NCBI GenBank assembly: GCA_963965975.1 | Contig: OZ014412.1 | Coordinates: 9,052,708 to 9,116,707, forward strand | Source of the DNA: Xestospongia bergquistia | Lineage: Eukaryota > Porifera > Demospongiae > Haplosclerida > Petrosiidae | Length of the DNA stretch: 64,000 nt | Reading direction: 5' to 3' | Shown here: positions 1-12,235 of the stretch, one piece after another | How positions within the stretch are numbered: position 1 is the first letter of the stretch | Layout: each line of letters starts with the position of its first letter | Notes under the pieces: generated by a model | Seen by the model: only the letters and a program-made list of their open reading frames with translations | Database searches by the model: none | Told to the model about the DNA's origin: nothing | Made by a program: the position numbers and the translations under genes

Positions 1-515
1 TTAATTATTACAGTGATCAACCTACTTGATGTATCTTCTATAATCTTCTGACATCCCTGTATTTGACTAATAAAATAGTCCATAACAAACTCAGCTAGTT
101 CAAGTTTTTCATCTTGTATAAAGACCTTCACCAGTGACAGATAGGTAGCATCACTACCATTCTTTTCTCTCCATTTAAATAATGTTTTTACTCTCTTGGT
201 TCTTTCATCATTATTATCTTGTTTGATCTGTTCTGCATCAGCTATCGTTAAGCCAAGACTGAGAGCTAGTATAACAATAGACTGAGTTATGTGAGTACTT
301 AGCTTTAGAAACAAATTGTCATCACATTTCTTAGACAACTGTTCTCTACTAAGAGATTTCTTTGTTATAAGTTCTGTTAGGACTGTGTAATGGAAATAGA
401 TTATAGTAGTTGATTAGGTTGGTACCAGTGTATACGATCAATATCATTATAGACTACAACAGGTTAAATACAATTATATTCGCTTACTTAAGTCTTCATT
501 TCTAAGAACAGCCAT
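1..515 (-). CDS. NLR-1, 5' end of a Death-domain NLR (partial, runs off left edge)
   Basis: Two exons are visible. Exon 1 (515 down to 488) starts at an ATG in the context of a peptide like MAVLRNEDL and ends at a GTAAGC donor in phase 1. Exon 2 (382 down to about 26) encodes a Death domain almost identical to those of the NLRs starting at 12235, 33524 and 50155; recognisable features are a KKCDDN start, the ALSLGLT/ADAEQI helix, LFKWREKNGSD and the VKVFIQDEK helix. By analogy with the intact paralog at 29172-33524, the missing exons should encode a second helical domain, NACHT and LRRs. NLRs of this type are cytosolic innate-immune sensors, and the Death domain would recruit signalling adaptors. 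Start choice rests on the identical exon 1 in four paralogs. The rest of the gene cannot be judged. Confidence 0.8.
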
Positions 516-602
516 TGTAACTAGCTTATAATTAGGTGGGGCTCTTTTTGTCATGTGATGAGGACGTCCCTAGCTCCAGCTAGCTACGCCCCATAGTAGA
601 TC
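516..602. promoter_or_regulatory. Bidirectional promoter of module 1
   Basis: Only 87 bases separate the divergent start codons of NLR-1 and gene A. The same interval is recognisable upstream of the other two module copies, and three blocks are conserved between paralogs: an E-box-like TCATGTGAT (550-559), a CRE-half-site-like GACGTCCCTAGCTCC (from 563) and GCCCCATAGTAGATC next to the gene A start. No TATA box is evident. That these blocks bind factors is inference from conservation. Confidence 0.65.
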
Positions 603-3600
603 ATGGCAGAAAGAGAAGAACAATTGTATCATAGTATAAATAGTCAGCTAGGTAAGATTATGTTTGTCAAATGGTTATCAAAATCACTTATTGTCACATT
701 TTCTAATTTTTAAAAATAGATGTTAGCGGTTTAAAAGATGTTACAGATGCTTTGATAAAGAGTTTTTTTCCACTGGATAAATGGTTTCCCCTTGGCCTTC
801 AACTGGGCCTTTTGTCACCTACTCTGAAGGTCATTGAAACAGACCACAAACATAGTGTGGAGAGACGTCTACAAGAATGTTTGACTTGTTGGTTGAGTAA
901 AGCTGACAAGGTTGATGAATATGGAGGTCCTACATTGGAGTCACTAGCTAGAGCTCTCAAAGAAATTGGAGAAGTTTCCACTGCTAACAATGTTATAAAA
1001 TCATTAAGTGAGAAAACCCATAGACATTTGCAATTTAAAATTGTTTATTTTCAAACAGAAACTTGTAAAATGTTACAGAAATGTTTTGATGAACTTATGC
1101 CTGATCCTATTCCTATGGAAGTATCCAAGTTATTATGTACAGAGGGAATCATCTCTAAGGAGACATTTCATGAAGTGGAGAGTTCTGGGGGCTCATTACC
1201 AGATAGTCCATTGAGAGTACTGTTTACTAAATTATCTGAGGATCCTAACATATTGGGAGTACTTGCTAGAGTTTTATCAGAAGATACAATACGTGTAGCA
1301 AAATATATACTTAAAGTGTATGGTGAGCAATTTAAATTCAAAGAAATGTGATCATTATTTCATATACAGAGGAAAATTTTCCCAAAGCCCCTTTACAAGC
1401 ATCAGGTAGGTTAATTGTTATTGTACTTTGTACTTTAAATATGTAAAGATGTTTGAATGTTGTAATAAACTATTCTACATGACTCTACTTTGCTGTGTAT
1501 GAAATGAACACAGATCCTCACACTCATTAACTTAAAGGCTTAGACATTATATTATCATTAAAAAACTATGTAATCTGAATAAATAATCACTTTTCTTTAA
1601 TAATGTAGTTGTTCCTTTCAGATGCTACCACTCATCACAATACTCAAGCTATATCAATGAATGTCCAAAGTCAGTCTATGTGGTATTCAATGTGTATTGT
1701 AATAATTTTCTTTTATAGGTACCATAACACAGCTTCATCTCTCACCTACTTATAAATGCGATTTTGATCAAATAAGAGCAAAATTGGGAGAACTTTTTCT
1801 TGTGGTGTCACCTCTTATTGAATCTGCTGTTACATTGAAAGATCTCAAAAGATATCTTCGATTGTGTTTCCCAGAGTTAAAACCTCAATTATCTTTAGCT
1901 GAGTCATTTGATGATGTTATGGATGTAGTACGAGAGAAATGTACCATAATTAATGTCGCTTGCTTGGAGGCTATCGTTAAGCATTACAAGATTGAAAATG
2001 CTGAAACTCAAATTAGATCCTACAAGTTGGAAGTTGATACATTCTGTGAATTTGTCAAAGTCAGTGTGTGTGAAAATGAGGACTTCATGCCAGATTCATC
2101 CTCTCTTCTTAAATGTGAAACTATTGAGTTCGTTTTGGAATGGAAGATGGATGAACACACACTTCGTGAAATAAACGATCTCTTATGGAAGGCATTTGGA
2201 AGTATGGCTAAAAGAGTTTTAGTTAAAGAAGTAAAGAAAGGGAACTCCATCATCGTGACCTGCTATGCCTCATGCTATGTAGTTGATGTTTTAGTGATTG
2301 AAGTTAAAATGAAACTTGACATATTGAAAGAGATGGGATTAATTAAAGTCACTATTGGGTACTATACTATTTGGGATCTACATGCCAGGGATAAGGTATA
2401 AGCAATATTATTTGTAGTAATTTTAAAAAATAATATAGGAGATAAGAAGTCTTGAGGAGGAGATTGTTTCATTGAGAAATATAACAGTTGAGAAAGATCA
2501 GCAACTAATGGAGCTGAAGTTATCTTTTGAACAGTCAGAAAAAATAAATAAAATGAAGACATTGGAGATTGAGCAATTGAAAAAAGGTATAAAAAGTTAG
2601 TTATATTCTGTGAGTAGTATATAATATGTATCATATAGTGTATAATTTGAAACGATAGATTTTAAAAATATTAGGACTGTTGTATTTTGTATATGTAGTA
2701 TAAAACAATTACAATTACTGCTGTCTATATAGGTACTGTGATTGACAAGTCAAAAAAAGATAAAGAAGAGACAGAACAATTAACCAAACACTCAGAAGGT
2801 AAGCTGTAATTAATAGTTAGCATAATATTAATATTTTCAAATTAATTGTTTTTATTAAAAAGTTTGAATATATTAGGAGTATTGTACTCTTTATATGTAG
2901 TATGAAGTAATTACAAATACTGCTATCTATATAGGTACTGTGATTGATGACTCAGGAAAAGAAAAAGAAGAGATAGAACAGTTAACCAAACACTTAGTTG
3001 AGAAAGATCAGCAACTAATGGAGCTGAAGTCGTCTTTTGAAGACTCAGAAAAAATAAGTAAAATGAAGACATTGGAGATTGAGCAGTTGAAAAAAGTTAT
3101 AAAAAGTTAGTTATTTTCTGTGAGTAGTACATAATATGTATCGTGTAATGTATAATTTTAAATGATAGATTTTGAATATGTTAGGACTGTTGTACACTTT
3201 ATATGTAGTATAAAGTAATTACAAAATACTGCTATCTATATAGGTACTGTGATTGATAACTCAGGAAATGAAAAAGAAGCAATAGAACAGTTAACCAAAC
3301 ACTCAGAAGGTAAGCTGTAATTAATAGTTAGTATAGTACTATTGTGTCCCTCCCTTTTTGTTTATATATATAGTATATCTTTCTATTTTTAACCTTGCAC
3401 AATATCAGGCATGTGGTAGCAGTGCCTATGTAAGGATAACTCTGGATTGTCCATTGAAATGTATTGGCAGAAAACAATGAATATATCACTAGAGAACTAA
3501 AAATAGATTTTTGTCACATCATTGTAGTTTTCATGAAAGAAGTAGATTAGAGTCCTTGGAAATGTAGTAATAGATAATTATTTTCAAAAAAAAATCATGT

Positions 3601-4514
3601 GCGAAAGATTGGTCTTCAATGATTGTCATAGGTAATTCTACAAAAAGAAATTATAATTTATGATTTAAAAGACTTCTCATATACTATATTATTTACATTA
3701 TCAATTCATTTAAAAAATATATATAATATACATGTGCTATAGATATGATTATACAAGATGTTATTGTTTACTTTATATTGAAATTATAATGACTAGTGTA
3801 CTATTGTTTTCTTTAATATAGTCACAGCAGTGTGATCTTAGTCTAGCAACATTAAATTAAAGTGTAAACATTTTACTTTCCCTTGACATAATATGCCATT
3901 AGTTCAATACTTCTATAATCAACATATTGTATAAAACTACTTATTCATTCATTGAGCAATATCTTAATTGCCCGTTATAATAGATTTCAAATTTTATTGT
4001 TTATTACTTTGATCTCTAGATATTGATTCAAAATATTCTCAAACTAATCCTGAGAGCTCAAGTCTGCCTAAAGAACACGTGACTATGCAATATTACAAAA
4101 GTTATAAAGGTAATGTTCAACCCTTATATGTACATTTCATGTTTCTACCTACAAAAGACATTCTGACCATTAGTTTTGTTATTACTAATATTAATTTATA
4201 CAATTACACATATTTCATACTTGCATGTTCGTACATTCAAGAATGTACCATGTAAAAAAACTTACAATGTAAATGTTCATACATAAAAGATTGCATAATT
4301 TTCAAGTCTGTACAATTTACATAATTATATGTGTTTTGCAGCTGCAACTGCAGATAACTAAAGAATATTTGCAACAAAAGCACTTTACAATATTAGTATA
4401 TAAATACATGTACAAATGTAATATATTATTTACATTATTGTTTATTTAGAGTGGGACAAAAAAGATGAATGCTTTCAAACAGCTAAAGCAAAGCCATCAT
4501 TAAATAAAATATAA
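603..4514 (+). CDS. Gene A copy 1: Death, helical domain, unnamed alpha/beta domain, coiled coil
   Basis: Exons as read: 603-651 (MAEREEQLYHSINSQL), 720-1322, 1370-1405, one from about 1622, 1719-2395, 2439-2586, 2733-2798, 2935-3095, 3244-3309, about 4021-4109 and 4450-4514. Exon 2 holds a Death domain (LQLGLLSPTLKVIE, then LARALKEIGE) followed by a second helical, Death-fold-like stretch. A 47-base intron (1323-1369, GTGAGC...ACAG) avoids the TGA at 1349. The 1719-2395 exon encodes a conserved domain I cannot name, with helices then a beta-alpha-beta segment (GNSIIVTCYAS...EMGLIKVTIGYYTIWD). The later exons are heptad-rich coiled coil (EKDQQLMELK, TLEIEQLKK). A stop after KPSLNKI precedes AATAAA-like signals. 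Role unknown; Death and coiled coil suggest a signalling scaffold. It may be transcribed on into gene B. Exon limits between 1600 and 1720 are uncertain. Confidence 0.65.
2439..3309 (+). repeat. Internally duplicated coiled-coil exons of gene A
   Basis: Exons starting at 2733, 2935 and 3244 all open with the same GTACTGTGATTGA sequence after a TCTATATAG acceptor, and all contain an EQLTKH segment. The 2439 and 2935 exons share the EKDQQLMELK and KMKTLEIEQLKK segments. Flanking introns are also similar, so the exon-plus-intron unit was duplicated in tandem. Gene A copy 2 has fewer units. Confidence 0.7.
3310..4020. other. Gene A intron with a dispersed-repeat fragment
   Basis: No coding exon is visible. 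The stretch around 3403-3472 (ATCAGGCATGTGGTAGCAGT and the following TGTCCATTGAAATGTATTGG) recurs around 42056-42230 in the HEPN-NLR intron, so it belongs to a repeat or to a shared duplicated block. The remainder is AT-rich without recognisable structure. Confidence 0.5.
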
Positions 4515-5337
4515 AATTAAAATAAAATTATTATACAGCATATTATAATTTACTGAATAACGACATTAAAACATAGATCAGTTTCTCTTATGGAAATTCC
4601 CAAATTTAGCAGTATGCAAGCATATATTTGTCAAATAATTACTAAATCACCAATTTCATCCCAATACCCATTTAGCTAATTACATGTGCTGACATGAATC
4701 CTTTGCAATTAGCCAGTCACTACTGTCACAATACCAGAAATAAATAGCCAAGCTTTAAGCTTCATACACTATTACTTCCAAGTATTTACTACACAGCATG
4801 TCATATCTACATTGTATAGTTTGGTTATATGCAAAAGTATTAAGTACACCTGACTGTGATGAAACCACAAATATTATGACACATACACATGAAAGCTTTT
4901 TATTTTGACTGCAATGTAAACATTGTGGATTGTCCTTTATTGTGTTAATAATGTTTTAAAACAAACTGTACAGGGAATTTGGCTCAAAATTAGTTTATAT
5001 CAGTTCCAAATAACAAAAAAGTGAATTTTAAAGATTTATGGTTAAAGTAGAAATATGGATTCAAATTTGTAAATTTGCTTGTATAATTAATTTTGAAACT
5101 TATTTTCTAACCTCTTATATGTCATGCCTAATTCAAAAGACTCATTAGTTACTAATTACATTATAGGTTGGTGTCTATGAATATACTGATACACATGATC
5201 CAAAAGCAATCTTGTAGGATTACTTCATGTGCCAGGTGGTAAAAGTAAATTTCAATAACTAATTGTGACATGTTAAGAAATTATAATAATATTAGTAATG
5301 TAATTGTAGTTGTGTTTACACTATAATGTACGTACAG
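4515..5337. other. Interval between gene A and gene B (copy 1)
   Basis: AT-rich. The first part (to about 4600) resembles the NLR intron at 42294-42344, ending in the same ATAGATCAG. The rest is closely matched by 19398-20212 in module 2. A candidate exon is readable at about 20061-20130 of copy 2, but the matching stretch here (about 5168-5250) is out of frame. No firm gene is seen. Confidence 0.4.
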
Positions 5338-6564
5338 GTTCAAGACTTTCTGAACACACGTGGCTAAATGTGACATGTGATGACAACTTAATGACAAAAT
5401 TACCCAGCAGAATATTGCACTATCAAAAAGTTGGATACGCACTTGGGTTAACTGAAGCTGATATAAAGGCAATTCACGAGAGTAATAATGATGAAGAACT
5501 TAAAAGAATGTCTGTCTTGCAGCAATGGAAAAGACGTAATGGAAGTCATGCTACGTATTTCTTATTAAAAGAGGCATTTCTTAGTGAACTAGTAAATGAT
5601 CGTGAGACTGCTGAGTTTATTGAGGACTATGCCAAAGACCATTACGGTATGAAATTGTCAATCTGTGGGCCTTTAATGCAAGTTTCATCATACCCAATGG
5701 CTGATTCTAGAGCTACAACAGTCTCTTTAGTCCATACAATAAATGAACTAGATCAACCTCATGGAGTTGCTGTGGCCAATGATGGCCGGATTATAATAAC
5801 TGAGAATCATAATAACTCCATTAAAGTTATAAAGGAGGATGGTTCAATTTTGAGTTCTTTTTTTTGTTGGCAAATGTCCTCGTGGTGTAGCTGTTACACA
5901 AGATAATTGTATTCTTGTAGCTGTTGAACAGGAGCATAAAATCTATAAAATGAGCTTTGAGGGTAAAGTTATGGCACATGCTGGTTGTGATCAAGAAAGT
6001 ATTGGACAAATAGAGTTCAAATCTCCTTATGGTGTTTCTGTATCTCCTCTTACTGGGCTTATCTATGTAGCAGACACTTACAACAATAGAGTACGAGTAT
6101 TGAATGGCAACTTGGAATTCTTATATGACCTTAGATGTAATGATGCAAGCCCAAAACAATTAACATTTAAACAACCAAATGATGTGGCATTTGACAAACA
6201 TGGTTTCATATATGTGACTGACACTTGGAATAACTGTGTAAAAAAGTTTACTCCAGAGGGATATTTTGTCGATGAATTTGGTTATCGGGGAACTGATCCT
6301 GGACAACTTCGCTTTCCAGAAGGTATTGTCATAGCTGATAATGATCTAATGTACATTACAGAGCATAGTAATTATCGTGTCAGTGTTTTTACAGTTAATG
6401 GTGATTTCATCCATACCTTTGGCAAAGAAGGCAGAGGGGATAATGAGTTTGATTGGCCTCGTGGAATAGCAGTTGACAAACTAAGATCTCTCCTTTATAT
6501 TTGTGACCATGTTAATAATAGAGTGGTAGTGTATAGTATAAATAACAATACAACACACGATTGA
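5338..6564 (+). pseudogene. Gene B copy 1: Death domain + NHL beta-propeller, frameshifted
   Basis: After a TACAG acceptor the exon encodes a Death domain (NVTCDDNLMTKL, YALGLTEADIKAI, LQQWKRRNGSHATYF) followed by six NHL blades such as QPHGVAVANDG, PYGVSVSPLTG, QPNDVAFDKHG, FPEGIVIADND and WPRGIAVDK, ending in a stop. NHL propellers bind protein or RNA partners in TRIM-NHL proteins; a Death-NHL fusion would couple such binding to Death-fold signalling. The frame breaks within the first two blades: a T run of eight near 5858-5865 is seven T in copy 2 (20213-21438), where the frame is open. It could be a true pseudogene, an allele, or a homopolymer sequencing error. No upstream exon is firmly placed, so it may be an independent gene or the 3' part of gene A. 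Confidence 0.7.
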
Positions 6565-7190
6565 AGTCTAGTGATTTTTGATAACTTTTGACTTAACTTT
6601 TATTAGCTACATACATATACCTATTTCTATATTAATTATCTTCTAATTATGTAACTATTTATATACACATCATAATTCAAATCTAACTTAGTAATACAAT
6701 TTTGGTTCATATTGGGCTCATTTTGTGCTGTGTTATTTTTATTACTTATGTAACATTATATGACCAAAAACGGAAGTACTTGTTATGAAATTTGAGCATG
6801 CTCAGTTATTTTAACAGCTGCAGGTAAGTAAAGATGACAACAATACAAGCAATACATAGGCAGAGGAAACAGGGGGCATGGCCCCAGATTTTTTTGTGCA
6901 TTTGCCCCCCCCCCCCCCCCAGATATGTGGAAAATTGCACTTATCATTCTCTAGAGACATAAATACAAGTTACATATTCCACACATTAAGAATGCACATA
7001 ACATAACAAGATGCAGTCATGCATAACACCAGCTGAAAAGAAGTTGAAGAACACCAGCTGAATAGAAGTTGAGAGGTCCAAAAATGGGTCAGAGCTCTTT
7101 ATCAATGTTTTTCAGCCCAAAAGAAGTATAGTAGATATTGAAAGGTTGGTGAATTGGCAATACTTTATTGGCATACCTAATATGCAATAA
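6565..7190. other. Gene B 3' flank with poly-C tract
   Basis: The first 250 bases match the flank of gene B copy 2 (21439 onward). A run of 16 C lies at 6905-6920. A short repeated phrase (ACACCAGCTGAA.AGAAGTTGA) occurs twice at about 7026-7073. No gene is seen before the hAT fragment. Confidence 0.5.
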
Positions 7191-7690
7191 TTATGATATT
7201 CATTCTTAATTTTCACATGATAGTTCTGAACAAGATGACCCTGTTTCAAGCTCTGGCTCACTAGATTTAGAAGAATAACAAGAAACTGAATAAACGTCTG
7301 ATATTAGATACGCTAGATTTGCCACGGTTTCAAACAAAAATTCAAGAATTATCCAGAACACAAGAGTATGTTTTGGCCAAAGATATCGACAATTCTGTAC
7401 TGATTGGTACACATCCTACCCATGGTTGGTTTTATGCACAACTTGTATGAAAGCTTTTTGTGGATACTGCTGTTATGGCAAGTCTAGAGGTCTACTGACA
7501 GATAAGAATGCTGATCTAGCCTTCACTGACACTGGATTCAACAATTGGAAGAAGGCATTGGAACGGTTTGAGCATATAATCGAAGTAATACCCACAGAGT
7601 TGTTTTGAAAATTGATCTCCTGAATCAGCCTTCTGTTAGCGTTCAGGTCAGGACCCAGCACAAAAAAGAACAAGAAATCAGGTGAAAGAT
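7190..7690 (+). mobile_element. hAT-family transposase fragment (TTF zinc finger, ZMYM1-like)
   Basis: A plus-strand reading at about 7385-7606 gives RYRQFCTDWYTSYPWLV, a Cys-rich segment (TTCMKAFCGYCC) and DLAFTDTGFNNWKKALERFE. This is the typical TTF-type zinc finger at the N terminus of ZMYM1-like hAT transposases. The next 75 bases read NQPSVSVQVRTQHKKEQEIR in another frame, typical of the same proteins just after the finger. The catalytic core is absent and no terminal inverted repeats were found, so this is a 5' fragment of a dead DNA transposon. It ends directly beside the 3' flank of NLR-2, where the matching flank of NLR-3 (about 28980) has unrelated sequence. Confidence 0.7.
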
Positions 7691-7887
7691 GTATATAGAG
7701 TGAACAATGAATGAATTATAGACAAAAACAGACAGCAGGTTACTACCATATTATAAAAGATATTAAAGATATATTCTTTTATCATGAACAAATGATTACC
7801 ACTACTGTTGTACAATTAGTGAAGATTTTATAAAAAGTTAATCAAACAATTACATAAAAATGATGCATTTTAGTTTGTGAGATACAA

Positions 7888-10800
7888 CTAACTTTCTTCT
7901 TTTCTTTTAAATTGGAAATGTTTATCGACTACATTATAGTTAGGATGAACTTGAATGCATTCTTGCCATCTTATTGACAAATGAAGTATTAAAGGTGACT
8001 CTGGATGACAAAAGAAGACATCTATGAAATTTGAAATCGTTTTTCACTAAATGGATTGTGAGCTAAAGTTATTTCTTTTAACTGATGTGCCCAATCAGAT
8101 TGCTCTGAAGACTGCACTAATATTAATGATCGTATCATATCAGCAAGATAATGTCCACCTTCATCATCTATTAAGTTATCATTGAGGTTTAGTTTCTCTA
8201 ATGATGGGGTCTTCATATCACTGCATCAGCTATAATACGAACTGTAACAGAGTCTATAGCGCAATTGACAAACTCAAGTGACTTGAGATGAGAGGAAGGT
8301 AGAGTTTTGGGGAGGTAAACTATAGAATCAGCTTTGACTTCACTCTGACAAATTTGAAGGGTTTCAAGATTGCTAGCATTTGATAAGCATGTGACTACAG
8401 CTTCAACACTAGGAGGTGAAAGCTGACACATTTCTAGTGTACAAATTGACTTTAAGTCATTTAGCAGCATTGAACACTCATTTGGGCTAAGATTAGAAAA
8501 TGACACATGCTGAAGTACATTAGATTGACAAATAGCTGAAATTAGTGGTTGCTGCTCACCACTTTTGAAATGATTATTACGAAATATCATTTTTTGTAAC
8601 TTGCATAGATGTGGCCATTTCTTGATTAATTCATCCAAACAGCCTACATCAACACCAATACCTCTTAGACGAAGGCTAAATAGATTATTTAATACATGTT
8701 GGGGCAAGCATAATAGCGAGGTAATCCCTTTATTACCAAGTGGATTTAGTGAAACACTAATGTCCTCAATGTGATATCTTGGTTGTATATCTTTATTTGT
8801 CAGGCCTGATATAAACATGTCAAAATGCTCATCAGTTATGTGACGTAATGTGAAGGAAAACTGCCAGGTACACTGACTTAGAGCAATACAATACCCCAAT
8901 AAAAACATTTCTTGTGTATTAGGAATTGGCAAAACACGTGATACTTTTCGAGCTTGATCCTTGATGCTTAAAATTTCACTGATACGTTCATCATCCCTTG
9001 TTTCATATAATTGGTGAAAAATATTCATGTGAGAAATATCAGGAGGAACATTAAGCGAAATAGATTGTAGCCTTGTTAAGCCAGCCAAGAAAAGTATCAT
9101 AACAGAAAAAGCAATAACGTGATTGTATCTGTCAAAATGGTCTTGTATTTCATGAGGTGCCATTAAATGAATATGATAGGCTGCCAAAAACTCTTGAATT
9201 GTCAAGTGAAGAAAACTATAAGCAAATGTATCACTACCTTCACTTACAAGCACTTGAAATTCTTTCTGCATTAATCCTAATGTGTTTAAACTGTTTAAAT
9301 AAAAAACTAAATGCCTTTGTTTTTGGCAATTTAGGAATCCTGAATAAGCAAGATGACAAAGGCTGTGAAAGTCATCTAACTCAGGTTGAGGCAGGTCTTC
9401 CAAACTAGTAAAATTTATACTTCTGTCAGGATTTTGATCTTTTAAGTGGCAATATATAAGGATTCTGATTAGCATTTCATATAGCTCTGTGTATGTTAAT
9501 GTTGTTGATTGAGTAAGGTTTTAGCAATAATAAACTGTTCACTAAACACATCTAAAACTATAACAAGAATAATAGGGATATGAAGGCACTCTTCCAATTT
9601 AGGAAACTGTTGTAAACATTGCCTAAATTTACGAAGAAGCAGATCATTTCCTTCAAAAAACTTTGTTACATACTTGCTAATGCTGCATGTCTTTTGTAAA
9701 ACCAAGCACTTCTATATGCTGTGTGAAGCAAAGTTCTTTCTTTAAATAGGGCTTAGCAGATGGACGACTTGTTATTATTATAGTTGCTCTAGGAAGAGTA
9801 TTAATAAGCTCAAAGAAAACTGATTGACTATTAGCTGCAATATATTCAGGCAGTTCATCAAAACCTTCTAAAATAATGAGCACACCCTTACCACTGGAAT
9901 CATTGATTGCTTGAATGGCTTCTTCTTTCCAACTTTGGGAGTGAAGGAAGTATGCTAGAAGATTTTCAGCAGATGACAATTTTTGCACAGCTTCATCTCT
10001 TAGATGCAGTAATAAAAGCACAGTAATTTTGAAGAGCTTCTTTCTCAACCCAACGACGACATAGCTCAAAGGCTAACATAGATTTACCAATACCTGGAGT
10101 ACCCTCTATAAGATATAATGACTCCAGTGGGATTTCACAAAGTTCTTCCAGAGATATTGGTGTTTTCTTTCTAAGAATATCATCAACAGAATGATGAAGA
10201 GTAGACTTTGAAAATTTATCATTATGATTTGGGTCATTTCCAAGTACAGCCAAATCTACATACAGTTTTGTTCTTGCTGGGGACCACTTGGGATCTGGTT
10301 TCAATCGTTTGTAACATGCCCTTAGATGGTCTGCATATTTGTAAATGCAATCAGGAAGAATGAGGGTAATTTCTTCATCCATAACATCGGCTATTAAAAA
10401 CAACATCAAAATAAACAATACAGCCATGTGCTTACGTGAGATGCTTTTGAAATACACTCTTGATTTAATCTGCCAGTGTGTTTATAAGCCCCACCTTTTG
10501 AGGCTAAAGGGTAAAATTCTAGAATTATGGTAATTATATTAGTCCAATCTAACCTTCCTCCATTAGTTTGCTACCTAGTATTGTGGTTTTCTCAAAGTTT
10601 TAAAATATTTCCACAACTCTTAGTAGACAAATCTCAAACTTTGTATGTTTACTTATAAAAGTTCCAACAGCCTCCATTATTGCTCTGGTTTTAATGGCTG
10701 GACATGTCAATTGATCTATCACATACTTTTCAAACTTATTGATTAAAAACCTTGCATGAAAATCTTCAAAAACTTTAGAACAAAGAGCTTGATCTTGACT

Positions 10801-12235
10801 GAGAATTTCAACAATTTTGTCATAGTATTTGTCAAAAATTTGCCATGAAGAATTATTAGGCTGTTTAGCATAACGATCATGAGGATGTCTTTGACCAAAA
10901 TGTATGGGATGACTTTTTGAACGATTAAAAGGAAATGTTGGTTGTTGATCAAAACTAGGTAATGATGATTGAGATAAGTATTCACATTGAATAAGAGAAT
11001 GCTTTTCAGATGTTACTTCATGATCTATTAGCTTTGATTTAACTTCAGAGTTATCTACAGGTGTGTATATTAAGTAAAAGTGAGAAGGGTTCACAACATA
11101 CCTTGCTGGTTGACATCACCTTTGTTAGTTTTAAAGTGAGTTTGGGGATATCAAAGCTGGAGTGGAGCCATCAAGTTGATTATTGACACCTTTAAATGTG
11201 AAGGTAAAATTTAAAGTAAACATCACTAAAAACAATTGACCAATATATGGTTATATTGCAGGTTGTATAATATTTGATACAAAGAAATAAACCTTTTAAT
11301 GTTTTAAATTCTAACACATAATCTACTATAGAAATTACTGTTCACATAGCTGTATAGACAACTATGATATTTTATTAATTCCCAGACAAAATAAGATGCT
11401 GTGCCAGAGCTGTTACTATGGAAATCATAACATACACTTCAATGTATTTTGTATAGATTCATGAAACCAAAATGATTCAGTTAAAACAACCAATTTATGT
11501 TAACAATAATTATGATACATGTTATGGTATGTCACTGTAAAAATAAAAAGTTATTTTAACAATCAATTTGTAGCTTAAATTATTTGTGGAATCCAAACTC
11601 TTTACTTACTATATGGTTTGTTAGTATTACAAAGGAACAAATTATACAGTCAGTAAATTTACATTGGATTCCATAGTAATCCACTCATGTAGTCTACAAA
11701 TTGTTGGTTAAAGTAATATATTAATTATTACAGTGATCAACCTACTCGATGTATGTTCTATAATCTTCTGACATCCCTGTACTTGACTGATAAAATAGTC
11801 CATAACAAATCCAGCTAGTTCAAGTTTTTCATCTTGTATAAAGATCTTTACCAGTGCCAGATAGGTAATATCACTACCATTCTTTTCTCTCCATTTAAAT
11901 AACGTTTCTGATCTCTTGGTTCTCTCATCATTATTATCTTGTTTGATCTGTTCTGCATCAGCTTTTGTCAAACCAAGGCTGAGAGCTAGTATAACAATAG
12001 ACTGAGTTATTTGAGTACTTAACTTCAGAAACAAATTGTCATCATATTTCTTAGACAACTGTTCTCTACTAAGAGATTTTTTTGTTGCAAGCTCTGTCAG
12101 GACTGTGAAAAGGAACTAGATTATAGTAGTTAGTTAGGCAAGTCCTAGTGTATTTGATCAATATCATTATAGACTACAACAGGTTAAATACAATTATATT
12201 CGCTTACTTAAGTCTTCATTTCTAAGAACAGCCAT
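7888..12235 (-). pseudogene. NLR-2: Death-helical-NACHT-LRR pseudogene
   Basis: This closely matches NLR-3 (29172-33524) along its whole length. Exon 1 is 12235-12208, the Death exon 12102-11746, a linker exon lies near 11192-11104, the second helical domain (SSWQIFDKYYDKIVEIL) ends near 10600, and the NACHT-LRR exon covers about 10400-7888. Walker A (GTPGIGKS), Walker B (LIILEGFDEL) and the TSRPSAK motif remain legible. Against NLR-3 the NACHT-LRR exon carries about five small frame-changing differences, near 10035 (2-base loss), 9683 (4-base gain), 9522 (1-base loss), 8215 (2-base gain) and 8040 (1-base loss). The linker exon also hits a stop. It faces gene A copy 2, from which it is now separated by a 3.5 kb transposon. 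It cannot make a full NLR; truncated Death products are possible. Confidence 0.85.

Noticed and set aside
1349-1351. TGA as the end of a short Death protein (gene A copy 1; same in copy 2)
   Set aside because: A 47-base intron with a GTGAGC donor and ACAG acceptor removes it and keeps phase; the next exons are conserved in both copies. A short isoform by retention is still possible.
1699-1718. Candidate 20-base intron GTAATA...TATAG
   Set aside because: Far below a credible intron size; the exon end in this stretch was left open.
2439-3309. CRISPR-like or satellite array
   Set aside because: The repeated units are exons with splice sites in a eukaryotic gene, with irregular spacing.
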